Of a stretch of 64,000 nucleotides of DNA, positions 10,321 through 18,531 are shown one piece after another (position 1 is the stretch's first letter; each line of letters opens with the position of its first letter). The notes beneath the pieces are model-generated. The model had not been told where the DNA came from. It saw nothing but the letters and a program-made list of their open reading frames with translations, and ran no database searches. Source of the DNA: Azospirillum lipoferum 4B (GTDB lineage Bacteria > Pseudomonadota > Alphaproteobacteria > Azospirillales > Azospirillaceae); assembly GCF_000283655.1 (NCBI RefSeq), contig NC_016622.1, positions 1,748,501-1,812,500 of the forward strand, given 5' to 3'. The translations under genes and the position numbers were made by a program.

Positions 10321-10607
10321 CACTCGACCACCTTGGGCACGACATAGAAGCCTTCGGCCGTTTCCGGACCGTTCGACAGGACCTGCGCGGCGTAACCGCC
10401 GTCGGTGACCTCGTCCTTGCGGCGGCGCAGTTTTTGCGCGGCCACACTGGTCATCGGCGGCACGTCCTTCGTGTCGACCTCGTTGAGCTGTTCCACGAAG
10501 GTCAGAATCTGGCTCAGTTCCCCAGCCAGGGATTCCAGTTCCTCGTCCGGCACCTTGATGCGGGCCAGATGCGCGATCTTGGCCACCGTGGCCTTGTCGA
10601 GCGACAT
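10320..10607 (-). CDS. gatC: Asp/Glu-tRNA(Asn/Gln) amidotransferase subunit C
   Basis: The 95-residue subunit that clamps GatA to GatB. The sequence [31 protein letters not shown], the QLNEVDT region and the C-terminal [26 protein letters not shown] are diagnostic. The frame is open far upstream, but the family start is this ATG. The stop overlaps the gatA start by one base pattern (TGATG), implying coupled translation. Confidence 0.96.
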   Translation of the reverse strand: MSLDKATVAKIAHLARIKVPDEELESLAGELSQILTFVEQLNEVDTKDVPPMTSVAAQKLRRRKDEVTDGGYAAQVLSNGPETAEGFYVVPKVVE

Positions 10608-10695
10608 GCCTCTACTCTCTTCCAAAACATTGGAAATCGGCCGCGAAGCTAGCACCCGCGCACGCCCACCGCAACGTTTGCGGCCTGTGCCCCGC

Positions 10696-11013
10696 TCAGA
10701 AGGCGTCCGGATTGCCCGAGGGCGCCGCGGCGGCCAGCGCCAGCGGGCAGCCGCAGGACCGGCAAGTGGTCTGCTGGAGCACCTGCAACACCCGCGCATC
10801 GGGCAGCGTGACCCCAAGCGCACGTTCCACCGCGGCGATCTGGCGCTTGTGGTCGGCGCTGGCGCCGCAGGCGGCATCCAGCATGGCGCCATAGTCGGAC
10901 CGCGGCTGCGCCGTGATCGCCTGCGCGGCCCCGGCGGCGAAAAGGCCGGCACCGCCGGCAGCCAGCCCGGCCAGCACCGCACGCCGGTTCGCACCCGTCC
11001 CTGTCCTGCTCAT
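10696..11013 (-). CDS. Hypothetical secreted protein with Tat-like signal
   Basis: A 105-residue protein starting MSRTGTGANRRAVLAGLAAGG. The twin arginines followed by a hydrophobic run and AAGAAQA suggest Tat export with cleavage near residue 33. The mature part of about 70 residues has four cysteines, including CRSCGC near the C-terminus, which could bind metal or form disulphides. GGAGCGGACGG precedes the ATG. No family is recognised. It lies upstream of gatC on the same strand but separated by about 90 bp. Confidence 0.65.
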   Translation of the reverse strand: MSRTGTGANRRAVLAGLAAGGAGLFAAGAAQAITAQPRSDYGAMLDAACGASADHKRQIAAVERALGVTLPDARVLQVLQQTTCRSCGCPLALAAAAPSGNPDAF

Positions 11014-11096
11014 CCGTCCGCTCCGTCGATGGGTTGACCGACTATACGCCGCACGGGCCGGCCCGCCAGCGGGCGAATCATTAAATCTGTGGATGC

Positions 11097-11639
11097 TCAG
11101 GCGGCAATGCGCGAGACCGAATGCCAGCTGGCACGGTCCATGCGCAGCTTGAACAGCGCGATCGGCTCGCCCCAGGGCGTCACCCGCGTTTCCAGTGCGA
11201 TCGGCGTCAACCCGAGCTTCGCATAGAGCAGCAGGGCCGGCGTGTTGGTGTTGAAGCAATAGAGGGTCAGTTCGGGCAGGCGGTGATGGTCGAAGGCACG
11301 GCCGATCATCGTCCGCACCAGATATTCGGCGATGCCGCGGCGGCGCAGGGCCGGATCGACGCTGACATTGCCGATGCTGGCGGTCCGGCCATCCTCGAAG
11401 GTGGCATAGTTGGCATAGCCGACGACCCGGTCCCGCCCGTTCTCCGACAGGGTCACGACGGTCGGATCGCGGCGGGTGCCCAGCGTCGCCCGGACCTGAT
11501 CCGCGGTCAGCGGCCAGACCGCGCGCGGGAACAGGAAATACAGTTCCTCCGCGCTGCGGGGAAATCCGCAGATGGTCGGGATGTCGCCGTCGGCAAGCGG
11601 CCGGTGCGACAGAAAGGGCAGGGTCGATGCGCTGTTCAT
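11097..11639 (-). CDS. GNAT-family N-acetyltransferase
   Basis: A 180-residue protein from MNSASTLPFLSHRPL. The acetyl-CoA-binding segment IGNVSVDPALRRRGIAEYLVRTMI and the later NTNTPALLLYAKLGLTPIALE are typical of GNATs. The substrate cannot be told; the family includes protein, aminoglycoside and small-molecule acetylases. The chosen ATG lacks a good ribosome site; the frame stays open 17 codons further. It is divergent from ruvX with about 76 bp between. Confidence 0.85.
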   Translation of the reverse strand: MNSASTLPFLSHRPLADGDIPTICGFPRSAEELYFLFPRAVWPLTADQVRATLGTRRDPTVVTLSENGRDRVVGYANYATFEDGRTASIGNVSVDPALRRRGIAEYLVRTMIGRAFDHHRLPELTLYCFNTNTPALLLYAKLGLTPIALETRVTPWGEPIALFKLRMDRASWHSVSRIAA

Positions 11640-11715
11640 ACTTAGAAGAATAAGTATCTTGAACAACAACTCAAGCGTTCTTGCGGTCACAGGGCTGCGG
11701 CCCTATGGTCGGATC

Positions 11716-12279
11716 ATGATCCACACCCTCTCCGAACTCGCGGCCCGGCTGGGCAAAAACCAACGTTTGCTTGGCCTTGACGTCGGCACCAAGACCGTCG
11801 GGCTGGCGGTTGCCGATCCGGGACTGATCGTCGCATCCCCGATCGGAACGCTGAAGCGGACCAAATTCACCCAGGACGCGCGCGAGCTCGGCAAGACCAT
11901 CCGCGACTACGGCATCGGCGGGCTGGTCGTCGGGCTGCCGCTGAACATGGACGGGACGGAGGGGCCGCGCGCCGAGTCGGTGCGCGCCTTCGCCAAGAAC
12001 CTGCTGGAGCGCCCCGACCTGCTGGGCTGGGAGGCGGAGATCGCCTTCTGGGACGAGCGGCTGTCGACCTCCGCCGTCGAGCGTTTCATGATCGGCGAGG
12101 CCGACATGACCCGCAAGCGCCGGGACGAGGTGGTGGACAAGATGGCCGCCGCCTACATCCTGCAGGGCGCTCTCGACATGCTGGCCAACCAGCGCCGCCT
12201 CGCCGCGGAAGAGGAAGCGGAAGAGGACGACGACTACGACCGGGACGAGGACCGCGACCACGGGCGCGACCGGGACTGA
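11716..12279 (+). CDS. ruvX: Putative Holliday junction resolvase / pre-16S rRNA nuclease
   Basis: A YqgF-family RNase H-fold nuclease of 187 residues. LLGLDVGTKTVGLAVAD carries the first catalytic Asp, GLVVGLPLNMDGTEGPRA the second motif, and FWDERLSTSAVER the third. It acts in 16S rRNA 5'-end maturation and possibly junction resolution. Unusually, it ends in a tail of about 25 residues made almost only of Glu, Asp and Arg (EEEAEEDDDYDRDEDRDHGR). It is commonly found near gatCA in alphaproteobacteria; here two genes intervene. Confidence 0.93.
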   Translation: MIHTLSELAARLGKNQRLLGLDVGTKTVGLAVADPGLIVASPIGTLKRTKFTQDARELGKTIRDYGIGGLVVGLPLNMDGTEGPRAESVRAFAKNLLERPDLLGWEAEIAFWDERLSTSAVERFMIGEADMTRKRRDEVVDKMAAAYILQGALDMLANQRRLAAEEEAEEDDDYDRDEDRDHGRDRD

Positions 12280-12297
12280 CCGGTCGCCGGTCCCGGC

Positions 12298-14193
12298 TCA
12301 GTCGAAGTTCAACGCGAAGGACGCACGCCCCTGCCCGGCCGCAGCCCGCTGCCACATGGCGCCGAAGGCGGCCTCCAGGGCGCGGGTGAAGCGCACGCCG
12401 TCCAGTGACGGCGACGCGGCGAGCCGGTCGCGCAGGCGGCTGCGGATGCTCGCCAGACCGTCGGAGTCCGACACCAGCGCCGCCGCCATGGCGAGGTAAG
12501 CCTCCTCCCCCTCCACGGCGAGCGCCGGAAGCCCGGCGGAGGTCAGGTGCGTGACGGCATGGCGGGCGCAGAAGCGGTCGCCGCCCAGCGTCACCACCGG
12601 GACACCCATCCATAGCGCCTCCAACGTCGTCAGACCGCCCGAATAGGGGAAGGGGTCGAGCGCGACGTCGATCTCGCCATAGGTCGCCAGGAATTCGGCA
12701 TGCGGGGCCGCGCCGCGCAGCTCGATGCGCTCCGGGTCGGCGCCGGCCGCGGTGAACAGCGCCAGCGTGCGCGCCCGCAGGTCAGGATCGTCCAGGCCGG
12801 GGGTGCGCAGAAGCAGCCGCGACTCCGGCACCGCCGCCAACAGGCGGGTCCACAATGCGGCGACCTGCGCATTCAGCTTGGGCAGGGCGTTCAGCGACCC
12901 GAAGGTGGGGCCACCGCGCGCGATCATCGGCAGCGGCGCCACCGCGGGCGCATCGGCCGGCGGCGACCAGGGCACATAGGCGTCGGGCATGCGGACGATG
13001 CCCTCGATGGCCCAGCCATCCGCACCCTCCGGGCTCTGCCGCGGGTCGGAGATCAGATAATCCATCGCCGGCAGTCCGGTGGTGCCGACATAGCCGGCCC
13101 AGGTGACCTGCACCGGCGCCGCCCGCCGGGAGAACACGCCCAGCCGGTTGCCCAGCGTGTGGCCGGCCAGATCGACCAGGATGTGGATGCCGTCGGCGCG
13201 GATGCGCTCCAGCAGCGCCGCGTCGTCCATCGCCGTGCTGTCGACCCAGCCGCCGGCCAGCCCGCGCAGCCGCGCCGTCACCGCATCGGGATTCGCGGTG
13301 TTGGAATAGCAGATCGCCTCGATGGTGCCTCGGTCATGGGCGGCCAGCACCGGTTCGAGGAAATAGCCGACGGGATGGGCGCGGAAATCGGCGGAGACAT
13401 AGCCGACGCGCAGGCGCGGCCTCGGGGTGGCAATCGGGGTGGCCGGCCGGTCCGGGTAGCGCGCGCCCCAATCGGCATGGGCCTGCGCGATCTGCGGCAT
13501 TGTGCGCGCCGGGTCGTATTGCATCAGGAACAGCCGCGCGCTGTGCAGCGAATCGGTGCCGGGCGCCAACCGCAGGGCGCGGTCCAGCGCGGCCAGAGCC
13601 TCGCCGATGCGCGCTTGGGGGGCGAGCGCCCGGCTGGCACGGTTGGCCCACAGCTCCACCCGCGACGGCTCCAGGCACAGCCCGGCGCTATAGGCGCGGT
13701 CGGCCTCGCCCAGCCGGTTCATCTCGGCCAGGGCATTGCCGATGTTGTAGAGCGGGATCCAGCTGTCGGGCTCGAGGATCGCGGCGCGACGATGCAGCGC
13801 CGCCGATTCCGACCGCCGGGCCCGCGCCCGCAGCAGGTTGCCGGCATTGACCAGAGCCGCCGGCGTGGCAGGGGCGAGCGCCAGGGCGCGGCGGTAGCAG
13901 CCCTCCGCCAGATCGGCGCGTCCGGCCTTGGCCAGCGTCTCCGCCATCACCAGCAGGCCGTCCATCGCCATGGCGAGCCCGCCGTCGAGGTTCAGCGCCC
14001 CGGCATAGGCCTGCGCCGCCCCCGGCGCGTCACCCTGGCTTTCCAGCACCAGACCGTAATTGGCCCACCAGACGGCGACACCGGGGCAGGCGGTGATGGC
14101 CTGGGCGAGAAGATCCTGCGCCTCGGCCCAGCGGCCGGCCTGCGCGGCGATCAGGCCCTGGCGGTAGATGCTTTCGGCCTGATCCGGCGTCAT
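12298..14193 (-). CDS. TPR protein with O-GlcNAc-transferase-like (GT41) catalytic domain
   Basis: A 631-residue protein. The first 240 residues are tetratricopeptide repeats (for example CYRRALALAPATPAALVNAGN). The rest matches SPINDLY/OGT glycosyltransferases: FRAHPVGYFLEPVL with the conserved His, QVTWAGYVGTTGLPAMDY, and the UDP-sugar site DVALDPFPYSGGLTTLEALW with GDRFCARHAVTHL. It probably glycosylates proteins, perhaps flagellin or cell-surface targets, but the acceptor is unknown. It starts 17 bp after the thyX stop in the same direction, so the two are probably co-transcribed. Confidence 0.92.
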   Translation of the reverse strand: MTPDQAESIYRQGLIAAQAGRWAEAQDLLAQAITACPGVAVWWANYGLVLESQGDAPGAAQAYAGALNLDGGLAMAMDGLLVMAETLAKAGRADLAEGCYRRALALAPATPAALVNAGNLLRARARRSESAALHRRAAILEPDSWIPLYNIGNALAEMNRLGEADRAYSAGLCLEPSRVELWANRASRALAPQARIGEALAALDRALRLAPGTDSLHSARLFLMQYDPARTMPQIAQAHADWGARYPDRPATPIATPRPRLRVGYVSADFRAHPVGYFLEPVLAAHDRGTIEAICYSNTANPDAVTARLRGLAGGWVDSTAMDDAALLERIRADGIHILVDLAGHTLGNRLGVFSRRAAPVQVTWAGYVGTTGLPAMDYLISDPRQSPEGADGWAIEGIVRMPDAYVPWSPPADAPAVAPLPMIARGGPTFGSLNALPKLNAQVAALWTRLLAAVPESRLLLRTPGLDDPDLRARTLALFTAAGADPERIELRGAAPHAEFLATYGEIDVALDPFPYSGGLTTLEALWMGVPVVTLGGDRFCARHAVTHLTSAGLPALAVEGEEAYLAMAAALVSDSDGLASIRSRLRDRLAASPSLDGVRFTRALEAAFGAMWQRAAAGQGRASFALNFD

Positions 14194-14209
14194 CGTCTTC
14201 GGTCCTATC

Positions 14210-15151
14210 TCAGGCTTCGGGGCGGCCGAGCTGGTCCATCAGCTCGCGCCATTCGCGCTTGGACAGGCCGCTGGCCTCCTGCGACACCGGCTCGCCGGCC
14301 AGCAGGCGCTTCACCACGTCCAGGCCGGTGCGCGACAGATGGGCGCCGCCCATGCGGTACTCGGTGAAGGACTCGAACACCGCCGGGACCCAGCGCTTCA
14401 CCACGTCCAGCATCGCGTCGGCATAGACGCGGATTTCGTACTGGGCGTGGCTGTCGGCGCGCAGCGACAGAAAATGCAGAAGGTTGTGGAGATCGACCTT
14501 CCAGTACCACTGCGTGTAATAGTTCAGCGACAGGTTCATCCGCGCCAGCTCGCGCGCCAGACCCTGGCGGGACGGGTCGATGACGGTGCCGTCCTCGCGC
14601 TGGTTCAGCATCTCTTCATAGTGGCTGTAGGCGCGCTCCGAATCCTCGCGCAGCAGCCGCATGACGTTGGCCGCCTCCTCGCCCTCCAGCACGTCGCCGC
14701 GGCCCTGGCGGTTCACCACGGCCTGGGCGCCCAGCTGTTCCGGCGCCGGCACGTAGAACTCGCGGTCGAGGATGGAATAGCGCGCCGAATACTCGTTCAC
14801 ATTCGCGGTACGGTGGCGAATCCACTGGCGGGCGACGAAGATCGGCAGCTTCACATGGAACTTGATCTCGCACATCTCGAACGGGGTCGAGTGGCGGTGG
14901 CGCATCAGATACTTGATGAGGCCGGAATCCTCGCTGACCTTCTTGGTGCCCTTGCCATAGGACACGCGCGCCGCCTGCACGACCGCCGCATCGTCGCCCA
15001 TATAGTCGATGACGCGGACGAAGCCGTGGTCCAGCACCTCCAGCGGCTGATAGAGGATGTCCTCCAGGGCCGGGACGGTGGCGCGGCGGGTGGTGGCGGT
15101 GACGGCGCGCAGGCGATCGATCTCATCGCGCTGCTCGGGCGTGATCGGCAT
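14210..15151 (-). CDS. thyX: Flavin-dependent thymidylate synthase
   Basis: Makes dTMP from dUMP using methylene-tetrahydrofolate and FAD. The ThyX signature RHR-X7-S is present as [11 protein letters not shown]. The 313-residue length, with extended N- and C-termini, is normal for alphaproteobacterial ThyX. CGGAGTCACC precedes the ATG. It heads a probable two-gene operon with the OGT-like gene. tmRNA starts divergently within 200 bp. Confidence 0.96.
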   Translation of the reverse strand: MPITPEQRDEIDRLRAVTATTRRATVPALEDILYQPLEVLDHGFVRVIDYMGDDAAVVQAARVSYGKGTKKVSEDSGLIKYLMRHRHSTPFEMCEIKFHVKLPIFVARQWIRHRTANVNEYSARYSILDREFYVPAPEQLGAQAVVNRQGRGDVLEGEEAANVMRLLREDSERAYSHYEEMLNQREDGTVIDPSRQGLARELARMNLSLNYYTQWYWKVDLHNLLHFLSLRADSHAQYEIRVYADAMLDVVKRWVPAVFESFTEYRMGGAHLSRTGLDVVKRLLAGEPVSQEASGLSKREWRELMDQLGRPEA

Positions 15152-15324
15152 GGTGACTCCGGGGTTACGGTGCCGGCTGTCTTATCAGACCGCGTGGCTG
15201 TCGGGAACGGTGAACGAACGGATCCCCCCGCGTCACCGCAACGCATTCGGCGAACATGCACACACCCCCTTCCCTTGCCGGACGGGAGTGCCTATATTCG
15301 CGACGTCGGTTCGCCGACTATGGC

Positions 15325-15640
15325 GATAAACGCCTTGTGGAATAAGCGTTGTGGACCCGGGGGCGGTACCCGGCGCCTCCACCAACCATACACCGGACTC
15401 GTTGACCGGGGTCGTTGGGGGCGAAACAGGATCGACACGCGTGGTAAAGGCATGGTTTTCGCTCGGCATGGTTCCGCCGTTATCGGGCCGTTGCAATAGT
15501 TGCCAACGACAACGTTGCTCAGGCTCGCCTCGCTGCCTAACGGCGGCTGGTAGCCTAAACCTAATCCCCGAGGGTTAGCGCCCAAGGGTGGGGCCGTGGG
15601 CCGCCTAGCAACAGAAGGCCCACACCTCTTCCTCCCAGCG
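15325..15640 (+). ncRNA. ssrA: tmRNA, circularly permuted two-piece form
   Basis: The acceptor piece comes first and ends in CGCCTCCACCA at 15374-15384. A spacer (15385-15416) to be removed follows, then the coding piece starts GGGGGCGAAACAGGATCGAC at 15417. The acceptor stem pairs GGGGGCG with CGCCTCC. Helix P2 is supported by AAGGC (15447-15451) with GCCTT (15332-15336) and ACGC (15437-15440) with GCGT (15346-15349). This is the alphaproteobacterial permuted architecture. Outer ends are approximate. tmRNA rescues stalled ribosomes and tags the peptide for ClpXP. Confidence 0.93.
15502..15540 (+). other. tmRNA proteolysis-tag reading frame
   Basis: After the ATAGTT context the resume codon GCC begins ANDNVAQARLAA and stops at TAA. 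The full tag on a rescued protein would be A-ANDNVAQARLAA. The ANDN start matches the SspB-contact part of alphaproteobacterial tags and the LAA end is the ClpX-recognised degron. Confidence 0.93.
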
Positions 15641-15701
15641 TCCGCAACCGGCTTTCCCGTCGGCAGGACGCGAGACCGATGCATCAGGGACCCGCCCAAG
15701 C

Positions 15702-16199
15702 ATGCCGAAAGAGCAGCTCCGCTATGACCGCATGGTCGAGACCGCGTTGCGCGGCGTTGTCCGCGACGCGCTGACCGAGGTTGCCGAGCGCGGCTTGCCG
15801 GGCAATCACCATTTCTACCTGACCTTCCGCACCGGTTACCCCGGCGTCGAGATCCCCGAATATCTGGCGTCCCAGTATCCCAACGAGATGACCATCGTCC
15901 TGCAGTTCCAGTATTACGGGCTGGACGTGACGGACGATCATTTCGAAGTGACGCTGAGCTTCAACAATGTGCATGAGCGGCTGGTGATCCCCTTCGCCGC
16001 CATCACGACCTTCGCCGACCCGTCGGTGAATTTCGCCCTGCAGTTCCAGCCGCTGGCCGCCGCCGAATCGGCGGAGGTGTCCTCCATGCCGCCGCGCGCC
16101 GCTGCCGAGCGCGTCGAGGAAAAGGTGGAGGAAGCCGCCCCGGCCGAGGAGCCGAAGCGTGGCGAGGTCGTCGCTCTGGACGCCTTCCGCAAGAAGTAA
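15702..16199 (+). CDS. sspB: SspB-family ClpXP adaptor (alpha type)
   Basis: 165 residues. The N-terminal two-thirds (about 1-125) matches the SspB fold: YDRMVETALRGVVRDAL, GNHHFYLTFRTGYPGVEIP, MTIVLQFQYYGLDV and FAAITTFADPSVNFALQF. A flexible Glu/Ala/Pro linker follows, then a basic C-terminus (VVALDAFRKK) of the type that docks on the ClpX zinc-binding domain. It delivers ssrA-tagged proteins to ClpXP. It lies directly downstream of the tmRNA gene, placing tag and adaptor side by side. Confidence 0.93.
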   Translation: MPKEQLRYDRMVETALRGVVRDALTEVAERGLPGNHHFYLTFRTGYPGVEIPEYLASQYPNEMTIVLQFQYYGLDVTDDHFEVTLSFNNVHERLVIPFAAITTFADPSVNFALQFQPLAAAESAEVSSMPPRAAAERVEEKVEEAAPAEEPKRGEVVALDAFRKK

Positions 16200-16212
16200 C
16201 CGCTTCCCGCCA

Positions 16213-16575
16213 ATGCCCGCCCGGCCGCCCAGCGAGTATGTCGCCACGCTCTGCGAGATGATGGCGCCGCTGGGCGACTTGCGGGCGCGCCGCATGTTCG
16301 GCGGCTATGGCCTGTCCATCGACGGGCTGACCTTCGCGCTGGTCGCGGAGGAGATTCTGTATTTCAAGGCGGACGATGTGAACCGCGGCTCGTTCGCGGA
16401 TTTGGGCCTGGAGCCCTTCCGGCCCATGCCGGACAAGCCGACCACCCTCTCCTACTACCCGCCACCCGACTCGGCACTGGACGACCGTGACGAGTTGCTG
16501 CCCTGGGCAAGGTCGGGGTTCGAGGCGGCATTGCGGGCTGCGGCGAAGAAGGCCGCGAAGGTTAAGCGGAGGTAG
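16213..16575 (+). CDS. TfoX N-terminal-domain protein
   Basis: A 120-residue protein from MPARPPSEYVATLCEMM. The landmarks RRMFGGYGLSIDGLTFALV, EILYFKADD and the late PTTLSYYPPPDSALDD are typical of the small TfoX_N (COG3070) family, which is structurally related to a competence regulator but usually of unknown role. It starts 13 bp after sspB stops and is probably co-transcribed, although its ribosome site is weak. Confidence 0.82.
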   Translation: MPARPPSEYVATLCEMMAPLGDLRARRMFGGYGLSIDGLTFALVAEEILYFKADDVNRGSFADLGLEPFRPMPDKPTTLSYYPPPDSALDDRDELLPWARSGFEAALRAAAKKAAKVKRR

Positions 16576-16579
16576 GAGG

Positions 16580-16602
16580 CCCTCTCCCGGGACGGGAGAG
16601 GG
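16580..16602. terminator. Hairpin in a convergent gap
   Basis: CCCTCTCCC-GGGAC-GGGAGAGGG, a perfect 9-bp stem, lies between the TfoX-like gene and the convergent COQ9-family gene. It probably acts as a bidirectional transcription block, though neither side has a long U-run. Confidence 0.55.
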
Positions 16603-16633
16603 AGATTCCAGGTGGGAGAGGGAATCACTCCCC

Positions 16634-17329
16634 TCAGATATTCTCCGCCATATGCACCGTCGCGTTGCTGGCCTGGGCGCCGGTGGTGCGCTGGCGCATC
16701 TGGCGGGCGAAGCGCAGGGGGTTGGGGAGGAAGTTCAGCATCGAGCCGAGCTTGCCGACCGACGAGGTCGCCTTGCCCACCGCCATCACGTCGGCCAGCC
16801 GGCGGTCGATGAAGGCGCGGGTCTCCACATGCCCTTCCGACTGGTCGTCCAGCCAGTAGAAGGTGGAGGAACTGACCACCGCGGACAGCAGCGCCCGCTT
16901 GGTATAGTGGTTGTAGTCGGTGGAGGTGTCGCCGGCGGCGAACCACATGGCGTCCACCGTGCGGTAGAGCAGCCGCAGGCCGAGAGCCACATTCTGCGGC
17001 ATGGCCAGATAGGAGATCTGCCGGCGCTTCGCCTCGCGGTAGGGCTCCAGCACCTCGAAATAGGTGCGGACGGCGAGAGAGATGCGCTCGCGCACCTTCA
17101 TCTCGGCCAGCGGCAGGGCCTCCAGCCGGTCGAGCATCTGGCGGTCGGTCCAGTCGGCGAAATGCTCCACCGCGTCGGTCACGCCGCCGGGGAAGGCGCG
17201 CAGCAGTGCGGACGGCTCGTGACCGGCAATCTGGGTGCCGTCGCGCAGGGCCTGCAGGCTCCAGCCGTCGAAGACGACATTTGGCAGGCTCGCAACCAGG
17301 ATATCGTCGCGAAGCGTGTCGATGCTCAT
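16634..17329 (-). CDS. COQ9-family protein (rpsU-associated)
   Basis: 231 residues from an ATG preceded by AGGGAGAG. It matches the COQ9 family, also named for its common divergent position to rpsU. Visible landmarks are AFPGGVTDAVEHFADW, KVRERISLAVRTYFEVLEPYREA, SYLAMPQNVALGLRLLYRTVDAMW and DTSTDYNHYTKRALLSAVVSSST. COQ9 binds isoprenoid lipid and assists hydroxylation in ubiquinone biosynthesis. Here peptide deformylase sits between it and rpsU on the same strand as COQ9. Confidence 0.9.
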   Translation of the reverse strand: MSIDTLRDDILVASLPNVVFDGWSLQALRDGTQIAGHEPSALLRAFPGGVTDAVEHFADWTDRQMLDRLEALPLAEMKVRERISLAVRTYFEVLEPYREAKRRQISYLAMPQNVALGLRLLYRTVDAMWFAAGDTSTDYNHYTKRALLSAVVSSSTFYWLDDQSEGHVETRAFIDRRLADVMAVGKATSSVGKLGSMLNFLPNPLRFARQMRQRTTGAQASNATVHMAENI

Positions 17330-17353
17330 AGCCAACTCTCCCTGCGCCCGCCC

Positions 17354-17905
17354 TCAGGTCCGGGGCGGCGCGTCCGTGGCCGCGGCGAGCGCGGCGTTGA
17401 TATGATGCATCTCCTCGGTGCAGACGAGGAGCCGCAGATCGTCCATGCGATCAAGATAGAGCACGCCATCCAGGTGGTCGACCTCGTGCTGGACCACACG
17501 GGCATGGAACCCCGATGCCTCGCGCTCGATGCGGGCGCCGTCCAGGCCGTAACCGCGGTAGCGGATGCGCCCGTATCGCGGAACCAGACCGCGCAGGCCG
17601 GGAATCGACAGGCACCCTTCCCAGCCCAGGACCTTGTCGTCGGACAGCGGCTCGATCACCGGATTGACCAGGACGGTGTTCGCCACCTCCTCTCCCTCGC
17701 CGCGGTCGGCGGGGACTCGGAAGACGATGATCCGGCGCGACTCCGAGATCTGCGGCGCGGCCAGCCCGACTCCGGGGGCATCCAGCATGGTGGCGATCAT
17801 GTCGGCCGCCAGCCGGGCGACGGCCGGATCGGTCGGGTCGGCGATGGGCTCCGCGATCTTGCGGAGTACGGGATTGCCCATCCGGGCGATTGGAAGCACT
17901 GGCAT
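17354..17905 (-). CDS. def: Peptide deformylase
   Basis: Removes the formyl group from nascent N-formylmethionine. The three signature motifs are present: [17 protein letters not shown] (metal-binding Cys) and QHEVDHLDG (HExxH). The product has 183 residues from [18 protein letters not shown]. The frame extends 12 codons upstream without similarity. It lies just upstream of the COQ9-family gene (24 bp) on the same strand and is divergent from rpsU, so it likely shares the divergent promoter region. Confidence 0.95.
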   Translation of the reverse strand: MPVLPIARMGNPVLRKIAEPIADPTDPAVARLAADMIATMLDAPGVGLAAPQISESRRIIVFRVPADRGEGEEVANTVLVNPVIEPLSDDKVLGWEGCLSIPGLRGLVPRYGRIRYRGYGLDGARIEREASGFHARVVQHEVDHLDGVLYLDRMDDLRLLVCTEEMHHINAALAAATDAPPRT

Positions 17906-18122
17906 GGCGCTATATCTGGAGTGTGGATGCCGTCGGAGCAACCGTTTCCTGCGGTTCCGGTTCCCGTGGTTCTGCAGGGCTCATGCTTGCGGGCCGAAGA
18001 CTCCCCTTCACAAAGGCGGTGGGGCATGCTACACACTGCGCCCACACAAGGGGTGCGCCTGCCGCGCATACCTATTTGTTGCCTTTGCGCAACACGGCAC
18101 ACTTGGAAGGGTGACGGTAAAC

Positions 18123-18326
18123 GTGCAAGTTCTGGTCCGAGATAACAACGTCGATCAGGCCCTCCGCGCGCTGAAGAAGAAGATGCAGCGCGAGGGCATT
18201 TTCCGTGAAATGAAGCTGCGCCGTAACTACGAGAAGCCCTCGGAGAAGCGCGCGCGTGAGAAGGCTGAAGCGGTGCGTCGCACCCGCAAGCTGCTCCGCA
18301 AGCGGATGGAACGCGAGGGCTATTAA
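18123..18326 (+). CDS. rpsU: 30S ribosomal protein S21
   Basis: A 67-residue basic protein. [25 protein letters not shown] starts the family, followed by [23 protein letters not shown] and [13 protein letters not shown]. The start is taken as GTG at 18123 preceded by GGAAGG-GTGACGG; a GTG at 18111 in the same frame is the alternative. S21 helps initiation on the 30S platform. It is divergent from def/COQ9 and followed by a terminator. Confidence 0.95.
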   Translation: MQVLVRDNNVDQALRALKKKMQREGIFREMKLRRNYEKPSEKRAREKAEAVRRTRKLLRKRMEREGY

Positions 18327-18399
18327 TCGTCGGTCGCTCTCAGCGACTGCGATGGGCGCGTGTGATGCGCGCCCAAGACCCCTTGTGTCTTGCACCCGA

Positions 18400-18429
18400 C
18401 CGTCCCGCGATCTTCGCGAGGGCGGTTTT
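18400..18429 (+). terminator. Probable intrinsic terminator of rpsU
   Basis: CCGTCCCGCGA pairs imperfectly with TCGCGAGGGCGG around a short loop and is followed by TTTT. It lies 73 bp after the rpsU stop. Confidence 0.75.
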
Positions 18430-18531
18430 GGTGTATCTGCGCCATTCTGCGTGGCCCGACTGTGCGCCGGGCAAGCGTATTGAACGGTCAGCGAGCCATC
18501 GCGCCGCAGCCGGTACCGGAAAGTCCCGATC

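Noticed and set aside
11129-11144. A good sigma-54-like -24/-12 match on the plus strand
   Set aside because: It lies inside the acetyltransferase coding sequence and points to no gene within a useful distance; likely chance.
13334-13678. Several short frames overlapping the OGT-like gene on both strands
   Set aside because: All are shadows of the GT41 gene, which has strong motifs.
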